Positions 17,064-25,916 of a stretch of 64,000 nucleotides of DNA are shown here, piece after piece; positions within the stretch are counted from its first letter, which is position 1, and every line of letters starts with the position of its first letter. Both the position numbers and the translations under genes were made by a program. The stretch is taken from assembly GCF_025717515.1 (NCBI RefSeq), contig NZ_JAJIRN010000005.1, positions 1 through 64,000 on the forward strand, given 5' to 3'. The stretch is from Roseateles oligotrophus. Its GTDB lineage: Bacteria > Pseudomonadota > Gammaproteobacteria > Burkholderiales > Burkholderiaceae_C. A model generated the notes under the pieces. That model made no database searches. It saw only the letters and a list, made by a program, of their open reading frames with translations, and had not been told where the DNA came from.

Positions 17064-18461
17064 GTGAATACAGGCACCGTGCCGGGCCGTGGTGCGGCCT
17101 TCGGCGCCTTGCTGACCGACTTCTATCAGCTGACGATGCTCGAGGCCTATCTGGCGCAAGGCATGCATGAGCCGGCGGTGTTCGAGCTGTTTGTGCGCCG
17201 CCTGCCGCCTGGTCGAAATTTTCTGCTTGCGGCCGGCTTGGAGCAGGCGCTCGACTATCTTGAGGCGCTGTCCTTCAGCCAGGCCGAAATTGATTGGCTT
17301 GACCGGCAGGGGTGCTTTTCAAAGCAATTGCTCGACCATCTGCAGACGCTGCGCTTCAGCGGTGATGTGCATGCGCTGGAGGAAGGCACGCCCTTCTTTG
17401 CCTCGGAGCCGCTGCTGCGGCTAACTGCTCCGCTGCCGCAGGCGCAGTTGGTAGAAAGCCGGCTCTTGAACATCTTGCATTACCAGACATTGGTGGCCTC
17501 GAAGGCGGCAAGGGTGGTGCTGGCGGCGCCCCACTCCACGCTGGTCGACTTCGGGATGCGGCGAGCCCATGGGGAGCAAGCGGCATTGTTTGCCGCCAGG
17601 GCGTCCTTCCTTGCAGGCTTTAGCGGGACGGCGACGGTCGAGGCCGGGCGCCGCTTCGGCATCCCGCTGTTTGGCACCATGGCCCATTCCTTCATTCAGG
17701 CCCATGACAGCGAAGCCGCCGCCTTTGAATCGTTCTTGCGTGTGCGAGGGCAAGAGCGAGAGCGACGGCAAGGCGCAACGACATTGCTGCTCGACACCTA
17801 TGACAGCGAGGCCGCTGCGGCCAAGGCGATTGAACTGGCGCGCCGCTTGGCCCCGCAAGGCCTGCAATTGACCGGAGTCCGACTGGATAGCGGGGATCTG
17901 GCCGCGCAAGCCCGGCTGATACGCCGCATGTTTGATCAAGCCGGCTTGCCGCAGCTGACGATTTTTGCCAGCGGCGATCTGGATGAGCAGCGCATCGCCG
18001 ACCTGCTTGCCGCAGGGGCGCCCATTGACGGCTTCGGCATCGGCACCGCGCTCAGCACCTCCAGTGATGTGCCGTCGCTTGACGCTGTCTACAAGTTGCA
18101 GAGTTATGCCGGACAGCCACGCCGCAAGCGATCGCAGGGCAAGGCCACTTGGCCGGGCATCAAGCAGTTGTACCGAAGGAGTTCGGAGCAAGGCATGATG
18201 AGCGGCGACTTGGTGGCGCTGGAGAGCGAAGGCGCGGGCGAAATCAACGGTGGCCGGGCCTTGTTGCAAGCCGTCATGCAGGGCGGCCGGCGTCTTGCCC
18301 CGGCGCCGAGCTTGGCTGACTTGCGCAGCCGGCAGGCCGCCGCCCGGCAAAGTTTGCCGCCCGAGCTATGTTCGCTGCAAGCTGCGGCCACGCCCTATCC
18401 GGTCGTGATTTCAGCCGGCCTGCGCTCGCTCGCCGAGGCTTTGGACCGGGCGAAGGTCTGA
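17064..18461 (+). CDS. pncB: Nicotinate phosphoribosyltransferase
   Basis: 465 residues from GTG 17064, one base after hsp20, using AAGG in the end of that gene. The enzyme joins nicotinate and PRPP to nicotinate mononucleotide in NAD salvage. Visible landmarks are LLTDFYQLTMLEAYL at the start, FELFVRRLPPGRNFLLAAGLE, STLVDFGMRRAHG, FGTMAHSFIQAHDSE, TLLLDTYDS, GVRLDSGDL with the catalytic loop region, and GFGIGTALSTSSDVPSL for phosphate binding. It converges on the nicotinamidase gene, whose product supplies nicotinate, so the pair completes the salvage route from nicotinamide. Confidence 0.95.
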   Translation: MNTGTVPGRGAAFGALLTDFYQLTMLEAYLAQGMHEPAVFELFVRRLPPGRNFLLAAGLEQALDYLEALSFSQAEIDWLDRQGCFSKQLLDHLQTLRFSGDVHALEEGTPFFASEPLLRLTAPLPQAQLVESRLLNILHYQTLVASKAARVVLAAPHSTLVDFGMRRAHGEQAALFAARASFLAGFSGTATVEAGRRFGIPLFGTMAHSFIQAHDSEAAAFESFLRVRGQERERRQGATTLLLDTYDSEAAAAKAIELARRLAPQGLQLTGVRLDSGDLAAQARLIRRMFDQAGLPQLTIFASGDLDEQRIADLLAAGAPIDGFGIGTALSTSSDVPSLDAVYKLQSYAGQPRRKRSQGKATWPGIKQLYRRSSEQGMMSGDLVALESEGAGEINGGRALLQAVMQGGRRLAPAPSLADLRSRQAAARQSLPPELCSLQAAATPYPVVISAGLRSLAEALDRAKV

Positions 18462-18464
18462 CTC

Positions 18465-19094
18465 CTATCGCTCGACGTCGATCTGCGCACCCGCATCGCG
18501 CATCTTCTGCAGGGCCTGTTCGGCATCGCCGGGTTGGACATTCAGCGCCGCCACGGCAGCGCTCAAGAGCCGCACCGCAAAGCCGCGCTGCAATGCGTCG
18601 AGCACGCTGTTCAACACGCAATACTCGAGCGCCAGCCCGGCGACGCAAAGGCGGCGCACGGCTTGTTGGCGCAGGCTTTGTTCGAGCTCCGTACCTTCGA
18701 ACGCAGAGTAGGCTTCGGCGTCTTGCGCTTGTCCTTTCGACACGACGATCGTTGCGGTGGGCAGTTGCAGATCTTTGGCGAAAGCCGCGCCCGGCGTGCC
18801 GGCCACACAGTGAATAGGCCAAGGACCACCTTGTTCGTGAAACGAAAAATGATGCGGTGGATGCCAGTCTCGCGATGCGTAGATTGGCAAGCCGGCTCGC
18901 CTGAAGCGCTCGATCCAGGCTTTCACATGGGGCAAGATATCTGCCCCTTGCGGCACTGCCAGACTGCCGCCCGGCAGAAAGTCGCGCTGCATATCAACCA
19001 GCAGCAAAGCATCGCCTGGCTGCGGACTCGCCGCGCTCACCTGCGGCGCCAATGCGTCGGCACAGCGGCTCTTGCTGGATAAGGTCTGATCCAT
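18465..19094 (-). CDS. pncA: Nicotinamidase (isochorismatase-fold amidohydrolase)
   Basis: 209 residues. It deamidates nicotinamide to nicotinate. The catalytic triad is visible as Asp in LLLVDMQRDFLPGG, Lys in VVSKGQAQDAEAYSAF and Cys in GLALEYCVLNSVLDAL. The metal site is SRDWHPPHHFSFHEQGG. The usual T-D-Y-C around the nucleophile is here L-E-Y-C. The gene is convergent with pncB, three bases apart. The last residues (QKMRDAGAQIDVER) end the fold normally. Confidence 0.94.
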   Translation of the reverse strand: MDQTLSSKSRCADALAPQVSAASPQPGDALLLVDMQRDFLPGGSLAVPQGADILPHVKAWIERFRRAGLPIYASRDWHPPHHFSFHEQGGPWPIHCVAGTPGAAFAKDLQLPTATIVVSKGQAQDAEAYSAFEGTELEQSLRQQAVRRLCVAGLALEYCVLNSVLDALQRGFAVRLLSAAVAALNVQPGDAEQALQKMRDAGAQIDVER

Positions 19095-19519
19095 GCTGAT
19101 GGTCCTGTTCGTCCGGGCCGCTCAATGCTCAAGAAAATCAGTCCGAACTGCTGCCGAAATGACTCCCGGTGTCCGCGCTAAACGGCTTGGCGAGGCGATT
19201 TTGTGCAAGTCCCAACGAGAAAGCCCGCCATTCCTTGCGAATTGGCGGGCTTTGGTGAAGCTTCCCACTTTGCCGCTTTTGACCTGCAAAGGGTCTGAGA
19301 TAGGCTCCATCCCCTATGGTCTTGCAACAACATAGACGCCATATTGCAGACGATCTCACCTTTACACCCCGATTCGGACATTTGCCCTATATCGAAGGGT
19401 GAAATCAGTTTAGCTAATGGATTATTTGTTGCCTTGCGTTTTGGCAATCAAGTGCAAATTGAGCAAAACCGGCTTGTTTGCTTGCCTGCCGACTTGGCAT
19501 TTTCGGGCATCTAGCCCCA
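19095..19519. other. Intergenic gap between pncA and the Pat-like gene
   Basis: No gene is supported in either strand. The only clear structure is the symmetric hairpin at 19220-19253. The remaining part holds no recognisable promoter or repeat. The promoter of pncA must lie in it. Confidence 0.5.
19220..19253 (-). terminator. Hairpin downstream of the Pat-like gene
   Basis: AAAGCCCGCCA (19220-19230) and TGGCGGGCTTT (19243-19253) form an 11-bp perfect stem with a 12-base loop. The T-run is only three bases either way. It lies about 270 bases beyond the end of the minus-strand acyl-CoA synthetase gene and is its most likely terminator. Confidence 0.5.
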
Positions 19520-22228
19520 TCAAGCAGTCGCCACAGTAGCGCGCAAAATTTCTCCTGTACTCGGGTCTTGTAGCGGGCATTGCAGTTCCCGGACGCCTTC
19601 TCGGCTCGGCGGTCCGACGATGAAGCCGAGCTTTAGGCCCAGCTTCAACATGGCCTTGTTCTCCGCCAGCACCGTCGCCAACAGGCGCTGGGTGCTGCGC
19701 TCACGCAGCGTACGCATCAGCTTGCGCAGCAGCAGCTCACCCAGCCCATGGCCTTTCTGGTCGGAGCGGACGATGAGGCCGAACTCGGCGTCGTGGTTGT
19801 CGGGGTCGGCGGTGGCGCGCACCACGCCCAGGGTCTGCTCAACGCCGTCGCCACCGCTGACCACGGCCACGATCGCGGTCTCACGTTCATAGTCGATCTG
19901 GGTCAGCCTGGCCAGTTCGCTGCGCTCGATGCTGCGCCGGCTGTAGAACACCCGCAGGCGCACATCCTCGGGGTCTAGATGAGCCAGGAAGTCCAAGTGC
20001 TGACCTTCATCCTCAGGCTTGATCGGCCGCAGGGTCAAGCGCCGGCCTTGCCAAGTGACGGTTTCGATCAGGTGAGCCGGGTAGGGCCGGATGGCGAAGT
20101 TCGAGATGCCGCCGGGCTTGGCGGCGCTCAGGCGGACGCGCGCATCAAGCGCGATCAAACCCTGGGCATCGAGCAGCAAGGGGTTGATGTCCAACTCGGC
20201 GAGTTCGGGGATATCGGCCAGCATCTGTGCGACCGTGATCAAGAGCCGGTGCAGCGATTCCTGGTCGGCGGCCGGCGTGTGGCGATAGCCGCCGAGCAGC
20301 CGCGCCACCCGGGTGCGCTGCACCAAGCTGCGCGCCAGCACGGTGTTCAGCGGCGGCAGCGCCACGGCGCGGTCGGCCACCACCTCGGCGGCGGTGCCGC
20401 CTTGGCCGAACAGGATCACCGGCCCAAAGACGCTGTCGATGCTGGCGCCGACGATCAACTCATGGGCCTGGTTGCGGCGCTCCATCTTCTGCACCGAAAA
20501 ACCGTCGATGCGTGCGCCCGGCTGGGTCTGGGCAAGGCGTGCCAGCATCGCCTGCGCGGCGCCCCGCACATCGGCCGCATTGTCCAGGTCCAGCGTCACC
20601 CCACCGACATCGGACTTGTGGGTAATTTCGGCCGACACAATCTTCAGCGCGACCGGATAGCCGAGCTGGTCCGCCGCGCTGGCCGCCTGCGCCGGATTCG
20701 GCCCGACGGCGCGGGTGGCCACCACCGGGATGCGATAGGCGCTGAGCAGCGCCTTGGCCTCGGGTTCGGTCAGTAGCGCCCGGCCCTGGGCCAGCGCCTG
20801 AGCGACCAGCGCGCGCGCCGCGTCGACATCGGCGGGCTGCTGTGCGGACATTTGCTCGGCCGGCGGTGCCTGCATCAGCTGCGCTTGGTTGCGGCGGTAG
20901 ATCTGCAACATCGAAAAGGCCCGCACCGCTTCCTCGGGGCTGGCGAAACCGGCAATGCCGGCATGCTGAAAAATCCGCCGCGCCTCCTCGACCGCGCCTT
21001 CTCCGAGCCAGCAACTCAGCAGCCTTGGCGGTCCGCTGGCCGCCTGCGCCGCCAGCGCGGTGGCGATCTCGGCGCTCGGCACAATCGCGGTCGGCGCATG
21101 AATGAGCAGCACGGCGCCGGTGCGCGGGTCGTCGGCGAGCAAGCGCATGGCCTGCACATAACGCTCTACCGGCGCGTCGCCGATGATGTCGACCGGGTTG
21201 CCTCGCGACCAGTTGGCCGGCAACACCTCGTCCAGACGCTTGAGCATCTGCTCGCTGAGATCGGCCAGCTTCACGCCCGCATGCGAGGCCGCGTCGGCCG
21301 CCATCACGCCGGCACCGCCGCCATTGGTCAGAATAGTCAGCTCTTCGGAGCGGTTGCTTTGAAAACGGCTCAAGGTCTCGGCGGCCAGGAACAACTGCTG
21401 CAGGGTGTTCACCCGCAGCATGCCGGCGCGTGCGATGGCGGCCTCGTAGACCAGATCGGAGCCGGCCAGGGCGCCGGTGTGCGAGGCGGCGGCGCGCTGG
21501 CCTTGGCGGGAGCGCCCGGCCTTGACCACGATGACCGGCTTGTTGCGCGCCGCGGCACGCGCCGCCGACATGAATTTGCGCGGCGACTCGACCGACTCGA
21601 TATAGAGCAGGATGGCCCGGGTGCGGAAGTCGCTGGCCAGAAAGTCCAGCATGTCGCCGAAGTCCACATCGGCATGCTCGCCCAGCGAGACGATGTGAGA
21701 AAAGCCAATCGCACGCGAGCGCGCCCAGTCCAGCATGGCCGTCAGCAGCGCGCCCGACTGCGACACGAAGGCGAGTTCGCCGGCCAGCGCATCGGTGTGG
21801 GCAAAGCTGGCATTCAGACCGATATGCGGCGCCAGCAGGCCGATGCAGTTGGGGCCGAGGATGCGCAGCAGATGGGGCTTGGCGGCGGCCAGCATGGCGG
21901 CGTTTTGCTCGGGGCTCAGGCCGGCGCTCAGCACGATGGCGGCGCGCGTGCCCAGCGCACCCAGCTCCGAGATCAGTCCGGCCACGCTGGCGGGCGGCGT
22001 GCAGATCAGGGCCAGTTCGGGCACCAGCGGCAGATCGGCCGCCCGGGCAAAAACCGCCTGCCCGTCGAGCTCTTGATGTTTGGGGTTGACCGCCAGCAGC
22101 CGGCCCTTGAAACCGCCGCAGCGCAGATTGCGCCAGACCGTGGCGCCGACGCTGAAGGGCCGCGCCGACGCGCCGAACACGGCGATGGAGGCCGGGTCGA
22201 ACAAGGAATCGAGATTGCGGATGCTCAT
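19520..22228 (-). CDS. NDP-forming acyl-CoA synthetase/GNAT fusion, Pat-like protein acetyltransferase
   Basis: 902 residues, the usual size of PatZ/YfiQ-type proteins. The N-terminal part (about 1-460) is the CoA-binding and ligase-CoA portion (LFDPASIAVFGAS, GPNCIGLLAP, VSQSGAL, TNGGGAGVMAADAASHAG). The middle (about 490-700) is an ATP-grasp domain (PVALKIVSAEITHKSDVGGV and FGQGGTAAEVV). The end (about 730-890) is a GNAT acetyltransferase with the acetyl-CoA loop RSDQKGHGLGELLLRKLM. Such proteins acetylate lysines, typically of acetyl-CoA synthetase. It is monocistronic, 60 bases after a lipoprotein gene. Confidence 0.93.
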   Translation of the reverse strand: MSIRNLDSLFDPASIAVFGASARPFSVGATVWRNLRCGGFKGRLLAVNPKHQELDGQAVFARAADLPLVPELALICTPPASVAGLISELGALGTRAAIVLSAGLSPEQNAAMLAAAKPHLLRILGPNCIGLLAPHIGLNASFAHTDALAGELAFVSQSGALLTAMLDWARSRAIGFSHIVSLGEHADVDFGDMLDFLASDFRTRAILLYIESVESPRKFMSAARAAARNKPVIVVKAGRSRQGQRAAASHTGALAGSDLVYEAAIARAGMLRVNTLQQLFLAAETLSRFQSNRSEELTILTNGGGAGVMAADAASHAGVKLADLSEQMLKRLDEVLPANWSRGNPVDIIGDAPVERYVQAMRLLADDPRTGAVLLIHAPTAIVPSAEIATALAAQAASGPPRLLSCWLGEGAVEEARRIFQHAGIAGFASPEEAVRAFSMLQIYRRNQAQLMQAPPAEQMSAQQPADVDAARALVAQALAQGRALLTEPEAKALLSAYRIPVVATRAVGPNPAQAASAADQLGYPVALKIVSAEITHKSDVGGVTLDLDNAADVRGAAQAMLARLAQTQPGARIDGFSVQKMERRNQAHELIVGASIDSVFGPVILFGQGGTAAEVVADRAVALPPLNTVLARSLVQRTRVARLLGGYRHTPAADQESLHRLLITVAQMLADIPELAELDINPLLLDAQGLIALDARVRLSAAKPGGISNFAIRPYPAHLIETVTWQGRRLTLRPIKPEDEGQHLDFLAHLDPEDVRLRVFYSRRSIERSELARLTQIDYERETAIVAVVSGGDGVEQTLGVVRATADPDNHDAEFGLIVRSDQKGHGLGELLLRKLMRTLRERSTQRLLATVLAENKAMLKLGLKLGFIVGPPSREGVRELQCPLQDPSTGEILRATVATA

Positions 22229-22288
22229 AGGCTGGGCCGAGCCGGGGGCTTCACCACCGGGCGCCGGTCAGCACGCAGCCGCGCTGAC

Positions 22289-22825
22289 TCAGGAAAAGAC
22301 GGCATCAAACTTGCGCCCGTCGCTGAGTTCGCATTGCCCCTGGCCGCCCGCGCCCATGCCCTTGGCGGGTGCCTTCAGGTGCAGCACGCAGCGCATGCGC
22401 AAGTCGCCCGGCCCTTGCAGGCGCGCAATCACCCGGCCCGAGTAATGCGTGACCAGGTCGGTGCCGTTACCTGCCGGACCCCAGGCCGGCCAATCTCGCC
22501 AGCCATGGCGCCAGCCTACCCAATAGGGGTCGAAGTGACGAAGATGGGTTTCCCGCGTGACCTGCATGAAGGGCCCGCTGAAGTTGGCGCCGTTGTCCAG
22601 CGTGGCGCTGAGGGTGCCGGTGACGCCGCCATCCTCGCTGGTCCAGGCGAAATTGATGGTCTTGCCTTCGCTGGTTGAAACGCTGTCGGTCATCCGGTGC
22701 CCGAGACCCGCGCCGCTGGAAGTTGTTGCGCAACCCTGTAGCAGCATCGCAGCCAGAGCGAGCGTCATCAGCAGAACCGCTGCGCGCCCTCCGCAGCAGA
22801 TGAAATCCGAATTCGACGTTTGCAT
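22289..22825 (-). CDS. Predicted lipoprotein of unknown function
   Basis: 178 residues from ATG 22825, with GGAG seven bases upstream. A type II signal peptide ends in the lipobox LLQGC (about residue 32), after which the chain continues ATTSSGAG. The mature part is small, rich in Gly, Trp and Arg (WRHGWRDWPAWGPAG), and carries two beta-rich segments (GTLSATLDNGANFSGPF and MRCVLHLKAP). No domain is recognised. It lies just upstream of the Pat-like gene in the same direction. Confidence 0.85.
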   Translation of the reverse strand: MQTSNSDFICCGGRAAVLLMTLALAAMLLQGCATTSSGAGLGHRMTDSVSTSEGKTINFAWTSEDGGVTGTLSATLDNGANFSGPFMQVTRETHLRHFDPYWVGWRHGWRDWPAWGPAGNGTDLVTHYSGRVIARLQGPGDLRMRCVLHLKAPAKGMGAGGQGQCELSDGRKFDAVFS

Positions 22826-23021
22826 CAGGATCTCCGGTAGTCGTTGGCTAGCCATGTTGGCGGCTCGGCCCGTACCGACGATGAGTTAGCTCAATAAAGC
22901 CGCCGCAGCACGGTATCTGACAGGCTGCTGAAATACATCACGCGACCACCACGAGTGCGCTTCAAATAGGCCTTGTCAACTGAGTCGTTCGCATTCCAAT
23001 ACTCACTGCGCTGCGGGCAAC

Positions 23022-23137
23022 TTCACCGGAAACCTGCTGCAGGAGATGTTTCAACAGGTGCTCTATAGCGTGCACGCAGAGCGCCAATTGGCATGGATCT
23101 ATTGCTGCGTCGTGGTCACTGTCGCTGAAGAGCGATA
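23022..23137 (+). pseudogene. Degenerate transposase fragment (IS5/IS4-type N-terminal region)
   Basis: The frame through 23046 reads TGNLLQEMFQQVLYSVHAER followed by QLAW. This resembles the LLQ-x-LYSIRSERQL motif near the N-terminus of many IS5-superfamily transposases. A stop follows after about 30 residues and no further transposase sequence is present. It is a short relic identified from one motif only. Confidence 0.5.
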
Positions 23138-23178
23138 GGTCAAAGTCGGCGCCGACAAAGGCCGTGACGGGAGGCGGG

Positions 23179-23235
23179 ATGCGTCAAGTGTTGGTGCGAG
23201 GACTGAACGACGAATATTTCGAATTGCAAAGATGA
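23179..23235 (+). pseudogene. 18-codon ORF resembling the N-terminus of a ribbon-helix-helix antitoxin
   Basis: ATG 23179 follows GGGAGGCGGG and encodes MRQVLVRGLNDEYFELQR then stop. The xQVLVRxLxDE pattern is how FitA/VapB-type ribbon-helix-helix antitoxins begin, but the helices and any toxin gene are missing. It is probably a truncated remnant; chance similarity cannot be excluded. Confidence 0.3.
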
Positions 23236-23346
23236 GGAGGTCTCGGGTTCCCAATATTCCCGAATTGGAAATTCGCAGCTCGTTTCAACATTTCAAGAAA
23301 ATCCTTGCGCACCCACCAAAAAGCAGGCTAGAATAGTTGTCTTAGT

Positions 23347-23423
23347 CGGGGCGTAGCGCAGCCTGGTAGCGCATCTGCTTTGGGAGCAGAGGGTCGTGAG
23401 TTCGAATCCCACCGCCCCGACCA
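23347..23423 (+). tRNA. tRNA-Pro, anticodon TGG (copy 1)
   Basis: A 77-nt cloverleaf with encoded CCA. Acceptor CGGGGCG pairs fully with CGCCCCG, the anticodon stem is TCTGC/GCAGA with loop TTTGGGA giving TGG, and the T-arm is GTGAG TTCGAAT CCCAC. It is identical to the second copy 81 bases downstream. Confidence 0.97.
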
Positions 23424-23504
23424 AGAACTTTTTAAAAGTTAGTTGATTTACCATTTTGAATGGCCTGTTGCGAGTTGAATTGCAGCAGGTTTTTTAATCT
23501 CAGT

Positions 23505-23581
23505 CGGGGCGTAGCGCAGCCTGGTAGCGCATCTGCTTTGGGAGCAGAGGGTCGTGAGTTCGAATCCCACCGCCCCGACCA
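23505..23581 (+). tRNA. tRNA-Pro, anticodon TGG (copy 2)
   Basis: Identical over all 77 bases to the copy at 23347-23423, and the five bases before it (CAGT versus TTAGT) are similar. It is a recent tandem duplication. Both are likely made from one transcript ending at the hairpin at 23595-23630. Confidence 0.97.
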
Positions 23582-23594
23582 AGAATATTTAAAG

Positions 23595-23630
23595 AAACCC
23601 GTTGCAAGCTTGCTTGCGGCGGGTTTTTTT
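23595..23630 (+). terminator. Terminator of the tRNA-Pro pair
   Basis: AAACCCGTTGCAAG (23595-23608), loop CTTG, CTTGCGGCGGGTTT (23613-23626), with two G-U pairs, continuing into a seven-T run. Confidence 0.85.
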
Positions 23631-23757
23631 ATTTCAGAAACGATTTGCTTCATCCCTTGAGGTGCCCTGGGTATCCTCGGCTATTCCTGGGCGCGTCGTG
23701 CGGACAAAATCCGCAGCATTGGGCAACACCATGCCCGCAACCCATTTCTCTTTCCTC

Positions 23758-25746
23758 ATGGCTATCCAACAACTGACCGACGAGCAGATACGCACCTGGA
23801 CCCGGGCGCAAAAAGACGAATGGTGGTTCACAAATGTCTACCGAGGCAGCATGCCGCAGCTGACCTTGCGTGCCGCCTTGACCGGATTTCTACTCGGCGC
23901 AATTTTGGCCGCGACCTCGCTCTATATCGGTGGCAAAACCGGCATCGGCATCGGCGTCGGCTTGACCTCGGTCATTTTGTCTTTCGCACTCTTTCGTGCC
24001 TTGCACGCCGCGGGTCTGGCGGAGGACTACACCATTCTTGAGAACAACTGTACTCAGTCGATCGCAACGGCCGCAGGCTATGTGGTGATGCCGCTGTTCT
24101 CCAGTTTGGCGGCCTATATGTTGATCACCGGTCGCATCATCCCCTGGTGGCAGATGATGATCTGGATGGTGGTGATCTCCATCCTCGGCGTCTTGGTGGC
24201 CTTCCCGATGAAGCGGCGTTTCATCAACGAGGACCAGTTGCCTTTCCCTGAGGGGCGGGCCAGCGGCGTGGTACTTGATTCGCTCTATACCGGCGATGCC
24301 GCCGAGGGTGTCTATAAAGCGCGCTTGTTGGGCTTGGTTGCGGGCGCTACTGCCCTCTATCAGGCGATAGTCAGTGATGGGTGGATGAAGCTCTTGCAGT
24401 TCAAGATTCTGCGCATGGACCAATGGGCCGGTATGAAGGAGCCATGGCATCTGCATGAGCGAATGGACACCTACTACTACCAGGTTGCAGCCAAGGCTGA
24501 GCTATGGATGCCCAAGATCATGGGTGTGGATTTCCGCGTGCTGGGTCTGCGCTTTACGCTGGACGCCGCCATGCTGGGCGTCGGTGGCTTGATGGGGATT
24601 GCGGTCGCCAGCAGTTGCATGCTGGGCTCCTTCATCAATTTTGTGATTCTGGCACCCATCATGATCAATGCCGGCGAGATCGCTCAGCGCGTGTCGCCGA
24701 CCGGCGCGATGGTGGCGATTTCGCGTGCCGAGATTGTCAACCAGTGGTCCCTCTGGTGGGGTGTGACGATGATGGTCACCGGTTCCATCGTCAGCTTGCT
24801 GGCCAAGCCGGAACTCTTCATGAGCATCTTCAAGTCATGGGGCAAGAAGACCGACGTGGCTCCTCAAGGCCCAGATCTTTTGGCGCATATCGAGGTGCCG
24901 CTGTGGATTTCTTATATCGGTGTGCCGGTTTTCGGCTTCTTGGGAGCTTGGGTCACCCATGTGTTTTTTGATGTGCCTATGTTCTTGGCCCTGGTTTCGC
25001 TGCCGCTGATCTTTGTGCTGACCATCATTTGCACCAATGCAATGGCTTTGACCTCATGGACGCCGACCGGCGCGCTGTCAAAGATCACTCAATTCACCAT
25101 GGGTGCGATTGATCGCAGCAACCCCGCCAGCAATTTGTTGCCGGCCGGTATGACGTCCGAGATCGCCTCCAATGCCGCCAACCTGCTTTCCGACATCAAG
25201 CCTGGCTATATGTTGGGCGGCAAGCCCAGGCACCAGGCGATTGGCCATGTCATCGGTATTCTGGCTGGTGTGATTGCCTGCGTGCCCCTGTACTTCTTGC
25301 TGTTTTTGCCGGCCGACGCGAATGGGGTCAGGTCAACCGCCACCTTGGTGTCCGAGCAGTTTGCGATGCCGGCCGCTTTGCAGTGGAAGGGCGTGGCCGA
25401 GTTGATCGCCAAAGGCTTGCAGGGCCTGCCGGCTTCGGCCTTGGTGGCGATGTTTGTTGCCTTTGTCAGCGCAGTTGCGATCGAGGTGATGCGCATCATC
25501 ACCAAGGGTCGCTTCCCGCTCTCGTCGGTCTCGATCGGCTTGGGCGTTGTGTTGCCACCTGAGTCCGTCTTCGCAATGTGGATCGGCGCATTATTGTTCT
25601 GGTTCATGGGCCGTAAATACAAGGCGGCCGGAACGCCGGGCAATCGCCTTTGGGTCGATGGTTGTGAGCCCATCTGCGCCGGGCTGATTTCGGGCGCAGC
25701 CCTGATGGGCATTGGCAATGCGATCGTCAACGTGTTGTTGAATTAA
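23758..25746 (+). CDS. OPT-family oligopeptide transporter
   Basis: 662 residues from ATG 23758 (MAIQQLTDEQ); ATG 23731 nine codons upstream is possible, and neither has a clear ribosome binding site. A polytopic inner-membrane protein with about 14-16 hydrophobic segments. OPT-family landmarks are LRAALTGFLLGAILAATSLYIGGKTG near the N-terminus, NNCTQSIATAAGY, FPEGRASGVVLDS and TSEIASNAANLLSDIKPGYMLGGKPR. Members take up peptides or metal-chelate complexes by proton symport. It is monocistronic, behind the tRNA-Pro terminator. Confidence 0.93.
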   Translation: MAIQQLTDEQIRTWTRAQKDEWWFTNVYRGSMPQLTLRAALTGFLLGAILAATSLYIGGKTGIGIGVGLTSVILSFALFRALHAAGLAEDYTILENNCTQSIATAAGYVVMPLFSSLAAYMLITGRIIPWWQMMIWMVVISILGVLVAFPMKRRFINEDQLPFPEGRASGVVLDSLYTGDAAEGVYKARLLGLVAGATALYQAIVSDGWMKLLQFKILRMDQWAGMKEPWHLHERMDTYYYQVAAKAELWMPKIMGVDFRVLGLRFTLDAAMLGVGGLMGIAVASSCMLGSFINFVILAPIMINAGEIAQRVSPTGAMVAISRAEIVNQWSLWWGVTMMVTGSIVSLLAKPELFMSIFKSWGKKTDVAPQGPDLLAHIEVPLWISYIGVPVFGFLGAWVTHVFFDVPMFLALVSLPLIFVLTIICTNAMALTSWTPTGALSKITQFTMGAIDRSNPASNLLPAGMTSEIASNAANLLSDIKPGYMLGGKPRHQAIGHVIGILAGVIACVPLYFLLFLPADANGVRSTATLVSEQFAMPAALQWKGVAELIAKGLQGLPASALVAMFVAFVSAVAIEVMRIITKGRFPLSSVSIGLGVVLPPESVFAMWIGALLFWFMGRKYKAAGTPGNRLWVDGCEPICAGLISGAALMGIGNAIVNVLLN

Positions 25747-25839
25747 GCGCCTTGTTCGCTTGTGTGACAGGAGCGGGCATCAAATAGGGTCCAGCTCATG
25801 TCACAATCGCGGCCCTATTGAGCTGCAAGCAGTTCATGC

Positions 25840-25916
25840 CCGACCATAGCTCAACCGGATAGAGCACCCGCCTTCTAAGCGGGCGGTTGCAGGTTCGATT
25901 CCTGCTGGTCGGACCA
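25840..25916 (+). tRNA. tRNA-Arg, anticodon TCT
   Basis: A 77-nt cloverleaf. Acceptor CCGACCA pairs with TGGTCGG, CCA is encoded, the anticodon stem is CCCGC/GCGGG with loop CTTCTAA giving TCT, and the T-arm is GCAGG TTCGATT CCTGC. It decodes AGA, a rare codon in such GC-rich genomes; tRNA-Arg(TCT) genes are frequent phage integration sites. Confidence 0.96.

Larger units (their letters stand above)
22826..23346. other. Gap with transposase relic and micro-ORF before tRNA-Pro
   Basis: No intact gene is supported. A transposase fragment at 23022-23137 and an 18-codon ORF at 23179-23235 are listed separately. The remaining part contains nothing recognisable. The promoter of the tRNA-Pro pair must lie just before 23346 (TAGAATAGT at about 23328-23337 could be its -10 region). 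Confidence 0.5.

Noticed and set aside
20852-22678. 608-codon open frame on the plus strand opposite the Pat-like gene
   Set aside because: His/Gln/Arg-rich shadow translation; the minus-strand gene has full domain structure.
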